Part shown: piece by piece, positions 43,911 to 56,329 of the stretch
Numbering within the stretch: the stretch's first letter is position 1
Layout: each line of letters starts with the position of its first letter
Assembly (NCBI RefSeq): GCF_001653235.2
Contig: NW_019154051.1
Coordinates: 1 to 64,000 of the forward strand
Source: Pochonia chlamydosporia 170
Lineage: Eukaryota; Ascomycota; Sordariomycetes; Hypocreales; Clavicipitaceae
Direction: 5' to 3'
Length of the DNA: 64,000 nucleotides
The notes under the pieces: model-generated
Database searches by the model: none
Seen by the model: the letters and a program-made list of their open reading frames with translations, nothing else
Told to the model about the DNA's origin: nothing
Made by a program: the position numbers and the translations under genes

Positions 43911-45609
43911 TAAACACTCTATACTTTGCAAGGTATGTGCAGAAGCTGGTTCGAACATATCAGCCCAAACAGTGTGCCAATTCAGGTCCAGCACGGAGCT
44001 TGCGACATATTGACGAATACGAAATTCAGACAGCCAGATGTGTGACAAAACATGATCAAGAGAGTAATATTTGCATGCCCATAGGTAATAAGTGCGACAC
44101 AGACACAGGCACTAGTCGGCGTAATTGCTAATTCTTTCCCCTATTGTAGATTCTGTTATTTTTTTTTGGATAGTCACGGATCAGCATGGTCACACTGGCG
44201 TAGGCTGTTGAAGCTGGAGGGTCTTGGTCCTAACAGCAGTGTTAGAACCGCTGATGCCAGCGACAGTAACTCTGGACAAGGGGACGCCGTCAGTTTTCAC
44301 CGACGCTGACGAAAAGTTTTTTGAATGGTAGATATCGTCACTGGTACAGGGAAATATTGAGGTACTACACCATGGGTTTGAAGACATAGACTCGGGCTTT
44401 CATTTTCCCAAGCTCCTCGCCCCTGATTTCCTGCAAGTACTACTTCCAAAAGATAAGGTGAGACTGCTGCAAAGTCTCAACTGTGGAAGTACGACGCGGC
44501 CGTGTTCTGTGCATGATTCCGGAGTAATTGGAGCCTGCCTGTGACACTGGAAGTTCAGCCCCCGAAAGCGAAAAGTTGCGGCCTGCGGCATTGATGTGAC
44601 TAAATGACCGTCTAGGCAGCGAGAACGACGGCCCAGCAATTGAGGATTACCATTTGCATGGCACGAACCAGGGCGCCTGAACCCTGGCCTGAGACGAAGT
44701 GATGTGGCGACCCCAAGCCACCTTTATCCTTCCATATACCTTTTTGAGGTGGGAGGTTGGACAATGACAAACTCAAAAGTCTGGAACAGTCGATAAGTGT
44801 CTACCAAACCGCTGACCGAGTGGATCGTAAGTGCACGTCGGAACTGGGACGGACACACACAGAAGCGTGAGAGATCAGTTGTTGTTCCACGAACACTCGC
44901 ATGCTCATTCTTCAGCGCGTCGTTGCAGAAGAGCGTAAACAAGGTTGGCATGATCAATGATACTGGGGTGGGTGTAAGGGAAGTTGCCTGGGACAAAAGT
45001 CGTCGACTAACTGAGCCTGGACCACTACTTGGCCGGGAATGCATAGAACCAAGATTGTTCTTGCTGTACCAATGCTGTGTGCTTTCGTCTGGAGACCCTA
45101 GCCGTGGGTAGGATGCCGAGGGCAGGGTCAGGCTGGGTGGAGTCTGCACTACCCTGCAGATGGTGGTATCCCGTCAATTGACTGCTCGAAAATCCAACCA
45201 GATATATGTTATGAGTCCTGGGCTGCCTGCAGGTCAATACACATCCGTCGCGAAGACCAAGGTTGGACCTGGTGTCGTGCCTTGTTCAATATGTTTTTGT
45301 ACCAAGTAGCCGCTGTTGCATTTGCAATTGCAGGCCCATAATTGGTTCACGCTGCAAATGCTGGCGACTTCGATTAGTCCCTAGAAGTGTCTGTTGATCT
45401 GGTGCAGCTGCTTCGGCGACTGGACACAGGCTAAACCAGGGAGTGGCAGCCCGCCGATGCACAACGATCGCCCAGAGTGGGATAATCGCAACCATGTGGC
45501 AGGTCAAACGCCCACGAGGAGAATCCGCAGACCACCCAGTAGAGTACCACCCATAATTAACCAGACGTGATGGCGGTGATATCACAACATCTTCCTTGTC
45601 AACGCGGCC
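43911..45609. other. Gene-poor region
   Basis: About 1.7 kb. Overlapping open frames of 60-141 codons on both strands (longest minus 44724-45149) show no motif. A short minus-strand Cys cluster near 45300-45345 (CNCKCNSGY) is not placed in a gene. Confidence 0.3.
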
Positions 45610-45725
45610 AGCTCTGTAGGGATAGTCTCTGTCCGCTCTCAAGACGGGCTTGCCGTCATTTTTCAGAGCTCGTCGATTAGGATGACGACACATATTACTC
45701 GAAAGGCAACGCGAGAATAATCGCG
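45610..45725 (-). repeat. Short paralogous patch, pair with 54335-54450
   Basis: The two patches align over about 110 bases. In the minus frame both encode FRV(I/P)CVVILID(E/D) followed at once by a stop, so they are probably ends of related coding relics. Confidence 0.5.
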
Positions 45726-46659
45726 AATTTAAAGCTACACGGGAGAAGTTGATGTCTAGAACCGGAATTGTGAACCAAGCTGAGCTCCAGGTTGCTCTGA
45801 GCGGAGGCGTTCATGGGCTGGGTCACGGGGTGCACGGATGCAGTGGCTCATGCAGCTCCGCGACCTGGTGCCTGTAATACGAGGTACCTAGCCATTGAAG
45901 CCGGGAACCAGCATTTGCACTCCCCATCCCTATGTTCAGTGACTTGTTGCATTGCAGCAAGGCACATGAACCTGCCCGGGTCTTCAGAAAGGTACGCACT
46001 TTCTAGAGCATGTTGCATGATGAGTCCGCGGTTTATGAGCAGCTAGTCAAGGCAAAAAAATTGTATTCCACTTCTTCATGCTTCTTTGGGACACTGATAC
46101 CGCCGCAACCAAGGGAGCATCAAAATTTGCTCGGAGGGTGGCACTCAAAGCTGTCGCACCCAACTATGGCTTTATTTCGGCTTGAAGCGAGCGTGTCCTT
46201 CAGCGGTATATCGGGTTGTCAGCCAGTGTTTATTAGGCAAGAGCATGTTGCAGCTTTCCCCATCTTCCTTCAGCCCAATTTAGCCCGATATATTTGCTTC
46301 CATTGTGGTGCGACGTTGCGGTCTGCCAGTGACTCCCACTTGTTCTTCGCTAACCATTAATCACTGATTGCAGCGACGGCAAGGTTTCTATTTGCTGGGC
46401 AGTTGCCTGTTTGGCAGACCAGTTTGAAAGGACAAGCCTGCCAGTCTCAATGGACGAACCGCTGAAAATCGAATGATGCTCACAGGACAAGAACAATAGC
46501 AGTTGAGTTGGTACTTGTGGGTAAGCTGTCTCCATGTATGCCGACAGGAACAGAGCTCTTCCGTCCTTCCAAAATTGCCCGAGGTTTTTATCAACCGTTC
46601 TAAGCCAGACAAGCTCTTTGCATGGACGCAGCTGCTGAGCTTGGTAAGTCACGTCACGG
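45726..46659. other. Spacer
   Basis: About 930 bases with no recognised gene; open frames at 46010-46360 (+) and 46350-46745 (-) overlap and lack motifs. Confidence 0.3.
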
Positions 46660-46800
46660 CCACTCACTGAGAACGCCAGTGTGTCTCCATGTCCAGCTCT
46701 CGGCTTGTAATAGGACGTCCGGTACAGGCTCTCGCAGGTTTTCATGTTCCTGGGTCGCTTCTGGCAACGGCCGAGACCTTCAAAGTTCCTGGGTCATATT
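46660..46800 (+). repeat. Short paralogous patch, pair with 57890-58030
   Basis: Blocks shared in order and strand: GCC.CTCACTGAGAA, TAGG(A)..T..GG(T)..C, TTGTTCCTGG(A/G)TCGCTTC, CGGCC(A/G)AG, and GTTCCTGGGTCATATTC/GTTACTGGGTCGCA. The plus frame reads TSGTGSRRFSCSWVAS here and TSGIGTHRFPCSWIAS at 57.9 kb, suggesting a Cys-bearing secreted-protein relic, but the minus frame is about equally conserved. Confidence 0.45.
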
Positions 46801-48784
46801 CCCTTCATTCCCTTGCACTACAGAGACGCCCCTCCCAACATGCGCACCAGAACCCTAAACAGCTTGACGGATGAGCAGGGGTACCCAGCGCTTGCTCCAA
46901 ATGCGCCAGGTACCAACTTGGCACTAACCTTCCTCTGTCGCCCAGGTGGCCGGTTCCTCGTAGCTGAGTTGTGATGCCGTCACCACACTCGCCACCCAAG
47001 CCCGAGGTTCGGTCAACGATGGCATTCGTGACGCCGCACCAGCATGACTTGCCCAATGGCTTCACCAAAACAGCGTGAGTTTGTTTCAGGGGTACGTACC
47101 TCTTCACCGCACTCCAAGTGGATGGTCAACTTGTCGTACATGCTTGATTCCGGTGTGTATGGGACGGCTATTCGAGGCTTGAACGAATTTGTTTCCGTGT
47201 CCCATATTTTCAGGCACGCGACCGGCTCAAGATGTGTTGACCACCAACTGAACTGTTTGGATTGCTGGGATCGCACGAGCCTCCGAAGCCAAGATGAGCG
47301 TGAAAATGCAGCAGCGTCAAGCCAGAGACTTCAGGACCGACCAAGACAACATGCATCAATGCCCACGCGTTGGTTTACCGCAACGGTGCCTGTATAAGTC
47401 TGCTTGCAACAGGCGAAACCAATTGACATCACAGTAGCTAGTCACTAGTCTCGGGTGCAGCGTCTAAGAAGTGGCTCCGCACAATATCAGCTCTACGACA
47501 TTGCGGCACACCAAAACCATGTGGTATCAGCTTTCTCGACAATAAATCTAAGGCTGAGGCATCTTTCCAAGCGTTACTAGCCTAGAACAACCGCTCTCTT
47601 GGAATAATTTGTGGTCAACAAACTCCACTAAGAGTGGTGGTTTTGCATCTGGCACAACGGCGACAAAGCCAGGTAAATAGGCCGGCCAGATCGCCTCAAG
47701 ATCAATATTGGACATTGCAGCCGTAGGCCCAAATCCACCCGCGACATAGCCCAGTTACGAATTGAGAGCATCCAGGGCTGCGGACGTCCAGAAACACTAC
47801 CTTCGAGCCCTTGCTGATCGAGTCACTGGTGCGAGATGCGAAGGTGGATTCTGGAATTTGCAATAGCCACTGTACCAATCACTGTGAATGTGCGGCGAGT
47901 GGTGAGTAGAACTTTGGCTTCAAGCCACCAACAGCACCGAGAGCAATTGTTCAGCCGACGGTGTCAGTGGCACGAACCCAAAATCCGTCGTTGGAATACC
48001 TGCCGCTTGTGTCTTGTACGTTTGCACCAGTGCCTATTTTTGGGGGTTGCGGAGAAACCGTTGAATATATCGATTGCTAATATACGTTACAACAGAGACT
48101 TTCCGTCGATTTGGACCGTCGCGATGCCTTCCCAAGGCTGACTCTCCTGACCAAATTGAACAGCGTATTTCAGGGAAACGATGGTAAAAGAAGAATAGGC
48201 CTTACCAAAGACCTCAATACGTCTTGCAGCGACGTTCGGGGCCTGGTATCTCCTTCTTGCCGTGCGACAAAATTCCTGCAATGGTCTCATGTACCAAACC
48301 ACTTTCGTGGATAACCATCAAGATTCAATGGTCCTGCTGGTGATCCATTGATACTTTACTCAGGCAGAGTTGAAAGGTGACCGGGACTTGGAAGTTATAA
48401 AGGTCTGGGAGCCAAATTGTACAAGAGCGGATAGCAGATGGTGTTTGGTGTATGGGGTAATGATGGGTTAGCGGTGTTTTGTGCCATCTAAACTGTAACC
48501 TCTATTGATCTATAATCATACTATAATTCTTTAATTAAACCAGTTGTACAAGTGAGTCATGGGGTAGAACAATTTGCCAGCCCGTTCCGCCCTGTCCACA
48601 GTAATTGTCTTGCCAAGTGCGTGAAGACCCATCTTATCCAGAGCAAATCCGATGGAATGCTAATTACACCACAATAACCGCGGCTTACGCCTTGTAAAAG
48701 TGACGCATCCATAACTTGGGCTAAAAGCTACAAACCGTCTCTAAATGAAGACGTCTTCTGTAGCATTGGTGCTTGTAAATGTTC
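46801..48784. other. Gene-poor region
   Basis: About 2 kb. A short patch near 47130-47200 (GGACGGCTATTCGAGGCTTG, then AACGAATTTG) resembles 58550-58600 (GTGCGGCTATTTGAGGCTTG, then AAAAGATTTT), in the same order after the 46.66/57.89 kb pair. No intact gene recognised. Confidence 0.35.
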
Positions 48785-49269
48785 TCACAGCGGTAAATGT
48801 TGATCCTCTGCATCTTCTCTTCTATCGTGGGTGTAGAGGGCGAACAAGGCAAGAGTGATTGAAACGGGAATCAGGACCGCGGGGTCGATAGCTTCCTGTT
48901 GACGGGCCGTGAGGAGCCTAAGCAAAGTCGTATATAGGGATATAGGCGCGAGGAACAGTTTTGGACCTAATCTACTTGCACAACGAATCAGCTAACGTAC
49001 CCAAAACCTCATACCAAGGAGACTGACCTGCGAAGAAACATTGCGTGTATCCAACCAAGCGCTACTGCTGTTAATATCCAAATCAACCAAGCCCTAGAGT
49101 GTCCACCTGGTTAGTTCACTCTTGCTGCATCGTTAAAGCTTCCAAAGACTTACGCCATGACGGCGCGACTGATAAGCACAGATGGACCTTGACTTGAGAA
49201 AAGAATTACGAGACCAGAAGACGATGCGTTTGCGGTTACCAGCAATTTGTTGAAGAAAGCGTACGGCAT
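48785..49269 (-). CDS. Three-exon micro-membrane protein, copy 2, intact
   Basis: Exons 49269-49154, 49093-49028 and 48971-48785 (116, 66 and 187 nt) join in frame to 122 aa. All introns are GT-AG (60 and 56 nt). It starts MPYAFFNKLLVTANASSSGL, then VILFSSQGPSVL. The second exon is almost wholly one helix, WLIWILTAVALGWIHAMF. Exon 3 has a conserved amphipathic stretch (PISLYTTLLRLLTARQQEAI) and a third helix (DPAVLIPVSITLALFALY), ending in a short charged tail (HDRREDAEDQHLPL). Exon 1 and 2 lengths are identical to copy 3 at 56.3 kb although the sequences have diverged, which argues that the splice model is real and selected. Membrane protein of unknown function, three TM segments. Confidence 0.7.
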
Positions 49270-50931
49270 GTCGGTCGAAGAGCTATCAGGGAACGATCCA
49301 TTCAGTAAGTTAAGCTACAGAAGCAAAAGGAGTTGCGTCAATACTTGTCGATGGCAAACAATTTTGCTTGCTGCAATGCAGGTACATGAGTACGACGGTA
49401 CATGTGTAACTTGTACCCCGCGGGGGTGGGGACTGGTGAGATGGTGGGGTGTGGACGCCCAAGGCACCGAGGCAACTTCACAAAACAGGTGTCTAACTAC
49501 GCCTGGTTGGACAATGCTGAGCGATGTGGGAGTCAAGAGTCAGCGTTTTATACTGCGAAAGCGCGGCTTTCTTATATTTCGCCTCAGGCTGCGCACCGTC
49601 GGTGGTTCTGGTGCGTGCCCGATAGTAAACAACACTCACAGGGCCAGAATTATAGTAAATGATCCATTCGCCGTGCCCTCAGTTTTCGCCCACTGCTCCC
49701 ATCAAGCCAGACAGTTGCAGGTGTCAGATCGCGGAGATGGTCACGCAAGTGCTACATGGGGATTCAAACCGGAAGACTTGTCCAGGCTCTCCAGCAACTA
49801 AGGGGTCTAATTGAACAAACCCAAGACAAAAAGTGGTCGAGCCGACACACTGGGTATCAGTAGGCTGGCGTCCGAAGACGAGTCCGAGTCGTACTGGGCG
49901 GAGGCGGTCCTGAGCAGATCTGTCAAATTGGTTCTGAGACGGTGTAAAAGATTCTGTCATGGGCGGTAGGGGAGAATGGTCGTGCCCCTCTCGCTTGCTC
50001 TCGCTCATGAAATCATTTGCGAAACGACCTGGGCCGTTCTGGTAGGACGGGTGTGCCTGGGCTGTATGCTTTTTCTTTTGGCTTGGCTTGGGAAGTTGTG
50101 TTCGGGCTTGCGCCACATGAACCCAACTGTTGCACTTGAGAAACGGTGGTGTGCCATGCCTTTGAACCAGCTCTGGGATGGATGCTCTGCGCCGCCTATC
50201 ACGTCACTGGCGTTCAAAATACCTACAGTCCTGACGCAAAGAGGCTGGGAGAGAAGGTCGTAGCTTGGATATACTTATCGTTGATGCATTTGCGCTTGTA
50301 GCCCCCTTCATTAGGCCTGTGGAGCTCGACATGGCAAGACTGCAATGCTCGCCGAATCGATTTGGCCACGAAATTGTCTCTCTGTCTTTTTTGGAACAAC
50401 TGGTCTGGTGACCAGCAGCAAGCAAACATGACGTTCGAAGTAGTGAGGGACATGTCTGTTGGAGACCTTGCGTTCTGGGTTCGACGGCGTGGCGCCGACA
50501 AGACGGGCGTTTGTTTCTGTCGCAGTCTGAGTCTCCTCCTCCTGCTCTGATATTTTGCGGTAATGACTGACGAAGTGCTGAGGAACATGGCAGGTGAGCT
50601 TGGAGTGACTAGAAACGCTCACACAGAGGTCGAGGATCGAGACAATCCCGGCGGTGCCTGGAAGCTTATGGGACAATAATAAACAGATTGTAGAAGTTTG
50701 TTCCTTACCATCGGAGCATTTTGTGTTGTTTCCGATGGTGGTGCTGAACGCGACTTGATGCTTCTACAGTTGTGCATGCGATAACGACGTTTTCCAGGGG
50801 TACTCCAGAGGCACACTCCATACCTTGCCTCACCTACTAGGTACTTTATACAGGTCAAGAACAACGGAAGCTGTCCTAACGGTCATTTTCCAGTTCCTCT
50901 TCAGGCTCCATCATTTAAATACCCGAACAGC
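49270..50931. other. Gene-poor region with a possible broken membrane-protein copy
   Basis: About 1.7 kb. Near 50378-50560 a GTCTCTCTGTCTTTTTTGG word followed by a Leu-rich frame (CRSLSLLLLL) recalls the start of the 39.68-kb membrane gene. Frames at 49247-49801 (+) and 49724-50116 (-) overlap and have no motif. Confidence 0.3.
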
Positions 50932-51210
50932 ATGCGTTTTGCCGGTAAGTCTGTGGATTCTCCAGCTGGTTGGAGTTAATCTCATGCTACTTTAATGCTG
51001 AAGTGCTGCTTGGTTATGACTTTTGTGCATCTTGAGCATACTCCGCCAGCGACAGAAATCTGGAATATATGGGACATCAACTACGGAGCTGCACTTTTCA
51101 CTACACACTGCGTGCGGAGGGTTCTCTCAATTATTGCTGCAACACTGTCGGGCAGTTGGAATGGGACACGCAAGACCCGGACCATGCCTAGTGTCCCTCT
51201 AAAGATCGAG
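50932..51210 (+). pseudogene. Secreted Cys-rich micro-gene, broken copy
   Basis: Has the same structure as the intact gene at 55.4-55.6 kb on the other strand: a 13-nt first exon (50932-50944, MRFA), a GTAAGT intron ending GCTGAAG (50945-51003), then VLLGYDFCAS and an in-frame TGA. Past the stop and a frame slip it reads EGSLNYCCNTVGQLEWDTQD, against QGSLNYRCNTNGQLEWDAQD in the intact gene. Confidence 0.65.
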
Positions 51211-54200
51211 AAGTTTAAGCGACAGATATTTAACTTCAGTTCATGGAGTAGTGCTGTTGTATGGAGTATTAACTGGTTTGTGCGCAATGGTTCATTGTCA
51301 TAGAGCACACAATCGGACAAGTAAGAAAGTATTGTCACTGCAACGAAGATGCAACATCCCAACAAATGGGTTTCTGGCGGATATGACATGTGTAACGTAG
51401 GTGGACAGGCGCTGTGATTGCGAAGTTCTCAGTTGGTAGGCTGTTGTTTTTTACCGGCCTTACAGTGCAGGACGCGGCGTACCACTGCTGCATGATGAAG
51501 AACTCGAGTGGTCGGAATCGTGAAACTCAGGCAGCTCCGGTGCAAGGGTTTCAGAGGCGACGGTGGAATTCGTGGCGCTTGTTCTCGCCTTTTGGAGAAA
51601 TAATTGTGGGGTAGGATGGACCCTTGAACCCGGCCCCCAGGTGGAAGCTAGGAGCGCCTCCTAGGCTAGCCTCCACAAGGTTTTGTCCCAGGACCTGCCA
51701 GGTATGAAACTTACTTGTGGTTCGGACGATCTTGCCACAGTGGACTTGGCGCGAAGACCTGCTGTTGTTCTGTCCTATGATCGAGCCATGCATTACCTTG
51801 ACCACAGCCCTAACCAAGTTGTCCGTCTCGCCTTGCGAGAATCTACAAGCTGATCCACAATCTCCAATTACAAGCACTGCCCAATTGTACGAGACGTACA
51901 AGTATACAAAAGCCTGGACTCTAATGCAATATTCCGTACAGTTATGGCAGAATACAGCGAGGCACTTAGCTCATACAAACAGGCAAGTACAGTGAGATGT
52001 CCCGCCTACAGGGTTGCAGCCCAGAGGACTTGACGTGCACCTCCGCAAACAGACCAGGTCCCAGTCAACCTGTCCCAGTCAACCTTAGAGCATTGGACTG
52101 CTGTTGGTGTCGCCGGGTGGGTTATGGTTTAGCAACCTGCTATGGTTGCAATCAACTGTAATTAATGGCATTGTTAGTCATGGTGCTGTGGCGAGCCTAG
52201 CTAAAATGGAACCACTAACGATCATTCGTTGAGGTTAAGTATGATGAGTGAGGGTTGGACTGGCGGACGCAACACGAGCCACGATCGCAATGAATGCTAA
52301 AGTACTCTGTACCGTGTAATATGAAAGGCAATGCAGGAGTTCATAAATCTCCGTGAGTCCAGCGTCAGGTCGATGCGGATCTGCCAAACAGTGTCTGGCC
52401 TTAACCAAACCGCAATCTTGACAATTCAGTTGCTTCCTGGTGCTAGATATCCAATCGGCTCGTCGCCATTACTAGCGCCCCGCAAGGCTATTTTCATCGC
52501 TGGTCCCGTCCATGTCCTGGCCATTGGACCATCCATCTCTTCCCCCATCCCCACCATACTGTACATCTCTCGACTCGATTCTGGATGGTGTTTGCGGCAT
52601 ATTCTCGCCTTAGCAGAGCGGCAAGCAGTGTTGGTTAAGGACGGAGCCACCTGGCCGACATTTTGCACTCTCCTTGGGTTGGGACACCGAGTACTCCGTG
52701 GTCACAACAGTTTTGATAGCGCAGCCGTGTTGTGCAAACCCTTGTATAATAGCTGTTCAAGCCAGAGGCAAAAAGAAACAGACCAGTGGGTTTCGGAGTT
52801 GAGATGCGTCCCAGAAAGGCAACATGAATCCAGGTTTACCATCCCCAACCATCCTTCTACCCACTGAGGCACAACTTGCTGTAACGACATACCCATAGCA
52901 CGACCATAACAAATCTGCTTGATGGTTCCCTTGCATGACCGTGAGAAACCTGTTCAAGAAGCAGCTTGCATGAGTGGATTGCATAATGCATGCATGACGG
53001 ACATTCTCACAGGTTAAATGGCGACATTGACCGATCACAGCAGACTGTGCAATGTCGAGCTGGGAAAAACAAAAAAAAGGGGGAGGTAACAATGGTGGAT
53101 GTTCCTCTATCTATCTCGACTGCTTGCAGTGCCGACCCATAGGTCATGTACACGGTTCTGGAGCCATGATCAGCAATGATACGGCCATGCTAGAGCTGCA
53201 TGCCTGTGGGACATGTAAATTCCCGTGAATAAACCAGGTTAATATCGAATCATGTCCACCGTGCCACGCCACCAAAGTCAATACGAAGTTGCAGCAAACT
53301 AAAAGCTTCCTGGGCTGATTCCATCCATACTTTTGCATCTAACCGTCCAAAAACCCAACGATGGTCCCGACCAGTGCTCAAGGTCGCAATATGAACAATA
53401 ATCCAAACACCAACGAGTCGTCCAGCATCGTGGCCACATCACGGCTGCTCGCCTTTCTTCCCAGTCGTTTCGAACCGAACACGTTTGTGGTCTGGTGTTC
53501 GGGCGAGCAAAACTACGTCTCAAATTGCCCACCGGCGACTAGGGCCGAGACGATGAGATAAATGTTTGGGCGTAGAATCATTCATGAGGCTTCCCTCGGT
53601 TTCGTTATAGGGAGCCACAGTGATGAGCCACGGTGCAATTATCCTAAGCCCGTGGTCATCTGTGTCGCTGAGCCAAGTCCAGCGTCAGTCTGGGCTACGG
53701 CTGGCTGCACCTAACAAACTTAGCCTACCAATTCTACTAGCAACTTTTGGCTTGTTGTCCAAGACAGAGCTCTGGTCTTGCTTCCCTGCTTGGTTCGCCA
53801 TCCTTTCTGGAACAACCGATTATTTTTTCACTTGCTGACCGATGAGCAGGCAACTGGAATGAGATGATCAACACACAGGCTGTGTTTGGTGTCGTTGTAA
53901 AGAACGAGAGATGTGGGAGCGCAAATTTAGTAGCTTTAGTTCCTGGAGTAACGTGGCCAGCCATGCTTCTTAATGTACACTACCTTCGTCCCCCCCAGTA
54001 GCTCAATATTCCTTCATTGCATTGGGGCAAAACCTGTTAGCAAGCTACATAGATTATGTAAGCCGCAGTACTATGCCGATCTCCTAACTCGACTCGCCAT
54101 TTCTTGATTTGGCAGCAAGGGAGCAAACCAGCGGAACAAAGGGGGTCAAAGCTGGTCGGGTCTTGGTTTTGTGTAGTGTGAGCCAGGACCACGAAACGCC

Positions 54201-54334
54201 AGGAGCGGGTATAAATGACATCCACATGGCCACCACAAGAGTTGGCAGACCACTCACTGGAGACCATTATTGTTCAGATAAAGTTGTTGCGCTAGCGAAA
54301 CCATTTGCTTGACAATGTGGGTAGTGCTGCAGGC
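51211..54334. other. Long gene-poor region
   Basis: About 3.1 kb. The largest open frame (52331-52867, 178 codons, plus) has no motif and overlaps minus frames. Minus frames near 53299-53532 have several Cys and Trp but no signal peptide. An A-run lies near 53070-53077. No gene can be supported. Confidence 0.35.
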
Positions 54335-54450
54335 ATAGTCTTCGTCCGCTTTGAGGACGGGGTTGTCATCTATTCCCAGGAATCGTCAATCAGGATGACT
54401 ACGCATGGTACTCGAAAGGAAATGCGTGGATATTGGTAATTTTTTAAGTC
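54335..54450 (-). repeat. Short paralogous patch, pair with 45610-45725
   Basis: Second member of the FRVxCVVILID pair. Here it ends a 142-codon minus frame (54798-54370; NTCGNGPHPTQLCHGCRNTG, SFRVPCVVILIDDSWE) that may be the better preserved copy of an unrecognised gene. Confidence 0.45.
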
Positions 54451-55374
54451 ACGAAGGCGGATATTTGCGACACCAGGTTTGCCAACTCGGCCTCTAACTA
54501 ATGCGATGCGTGGAAGCGTGGGCCTAGGTTGGTGTGGTTTTGGTGAAGAAGTATCACTTGCAGTGTACGCCGCCCTTCCTAGACGACCCAGTTTCGCCCT
54601 GTACCCTGTGTTTCTGCAACCATGACATAGTTGCGTTGGGTGTGGGCCATTTCCGCAAGTGTTCAAGCTCCAGCCACCTGAATAGCGCATCCTCTTTTGG
54701 CCGTTGAAGCTGGGGACAAAATACTCCTTATCCAGTTTTGGCACCATAAAATTTTGCATGGCAAAGTACATGTACACTCGTCGCCGCCAACCCTGCATCC
54801 ATTAATGCTGGGACTACGCTGTGCGTTGAAGCCATTCTGTGCCTGTTAACCTTCGCAGCAATTGAGCATATGACCACTTCCTGACATCCTGCCCGTCCTA
54901 CCAAAGTTACTTGCAGACCACGTTGGCCCGCCTTCTGCGGGTTCCTCAAGGTTTTGTTTGTGCAACGGCTGATGGGAATATCTACATGGCAGAACTTACA
55001 GGCATTGTATTGGGACAGCCTATGCATTAGGGCCGATCACATCTCTGGATGAAACCAGACTGAGTAGACTGTGTTCGAGCGTCGAATGACGATGGTTCGC
55101 GCCAAAATGAAATGGATACGAAGATCCTATGGATCCTCCAGCAATGACTTGCTAAGAAGTAAATCTCGTTCTCTCACTTGTTCAGGGCCAAGTTCGCCAT
55201 GAAGCTGCTTCATTTGTTGACTATGTACACAGCGTTGTTGAGTACATTGAGTCCATCGCGACTGCTCGATTCCTTGCCCCGGGCGCGTGCTCCTTCATAT
55301 TGAGCTACTTGCATGCTCAATTAAATTAGTCTAGCAGTGACCTAGGAATTGTAGTGAAATGTCACTCAAATCTT
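54451..55374. other. Upstream part of the 54.4-kb frame and spacer
   Basis: About 920 bases. Apart from the minus frame noted at 54370-54798, nothing is recognised. Confidence 0.3.
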
Positions 55375-55643
55375 TCACTCTGTACAGCGACACTGGACAC
55401 AGTCTGCGTCTTGAGCGTCCCATTCCAGCTGTCCATTGGTGTTGCAGCGATAGTTGAGAGACCCCTGCGCGCAGTACGTGGTAAAAAGTGCATTTGCGCA
55501 GTCAATTTTCCATTGACTCCGGAATTCTCCCACCGGCGGAGCCTGCACCAGATACACAGAAGCCATAAAGCCAAGTAGAACTTCAGCATTGATTAGCTTC
55601 ATGCAGTTAAAACAACCCGCAGACACTTACTGCTGAACCGCAT
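55375..55643 (-). CDS. Secreted Cys-rich micro-protein, 72 aa, two exons
   Basis: Exon 1 is only 13 nt (55643-55631, MRFS plus one base); a 50-nt intron (55630-55581; GTAAGT to GCTGAAG) leads to exon 2 (55580-55375). The join creates a textbook signal peptide, MRFSILLGFMASVYLVQA. The mature ~54 residues read PPVGEFRSQWKI, then six Cys (DCANALFTTYC, LNYRC, DADCVQCRC). Size, secretion signal and Cys content fit an apoplastic effector or antimicrobial-type peptide, but no role can be assigned from sequence. The broken copy at 50.93 kb has the same 13-nt exon, donor and acceptor words, which supports the model. Such a short first exon would be missed by most gene callers. Confidence 0.7.
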
Positions 55644-56329
55644 GGTATTGGGAAGCAGTTTAAAAAAGGTAGTCGTAAAGTCTATTGTTAGTATGTGAAG
55701 AGGGACCGGCAACAGCAGTTGAGAAGCTTCCGCCATCTTTTTAAGTGTTCAATAGGTACCAGTCGGCTGGTCGGTGAGGCAAGCGTTGTGGTGGGGCAGG
55801 TACCTCTGTTCCTGCAGCGCGGGCCAAGAGATTCCTTCTGTGTGGCGGTTTTGTGCATCCTCTGACGCACCGCTGGTCACTTAAACCACAAAGGAGCAGC
55901 AAATATTTGAGCTCTACGCATCCAAAGTATAGAATGGTTTATTATTCTCAATGCTGAACTAGCGAAACTCTATGTGTGTTCCTGGTATCCCCCCCCCCTA
56001 CTAACATTCTAAGGTGACAGAAGGCAGCTGATATGCAATCAAGCCCCGAACATTCAGAGGCACCGCCATCGACCTCTGATTCGTGCTTACCAAGTACAAT
56101 ACTACTACTATATTTGTCGGTCCCCAATAGTCCCCTGATTTCGATGCTGCCTCCCCTGAATAAAAAAATCTATTAAAAAGAACCAAGTCCGACAGTCTCA
56201 CCCGAAAGTGTATTGCACTCTATTGACGGCTGCTGCGCCGGCGAATCAAACGAAGGCACCCACACCTTGGAGCCAGAAGAATTGCATATATAATGGGCGT
56301 CCGGTCCCCAATACCGATGAAGAGGCTTC
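55644..56329. other. Spacer
   Basis: About 690 bases between the secreted micro-gene and the membrane micro-gene, both on the minus strand. A run of C lies at 55990-55997. No gene recognised. Confidence 0.35.

Noticed and set aside
44724..45149. 141-codon minus frame and its 104-codon plus partner
   Set aside because: They overlap fully on opposite strands, and neither has motifs, a signal peptide or a paralogous copy.
52331..52867. 178-codon open frame on the plus strand
   Set aside because: No recognisable domain, no homologous copy in the window, and opposite-strand frames overlap it.
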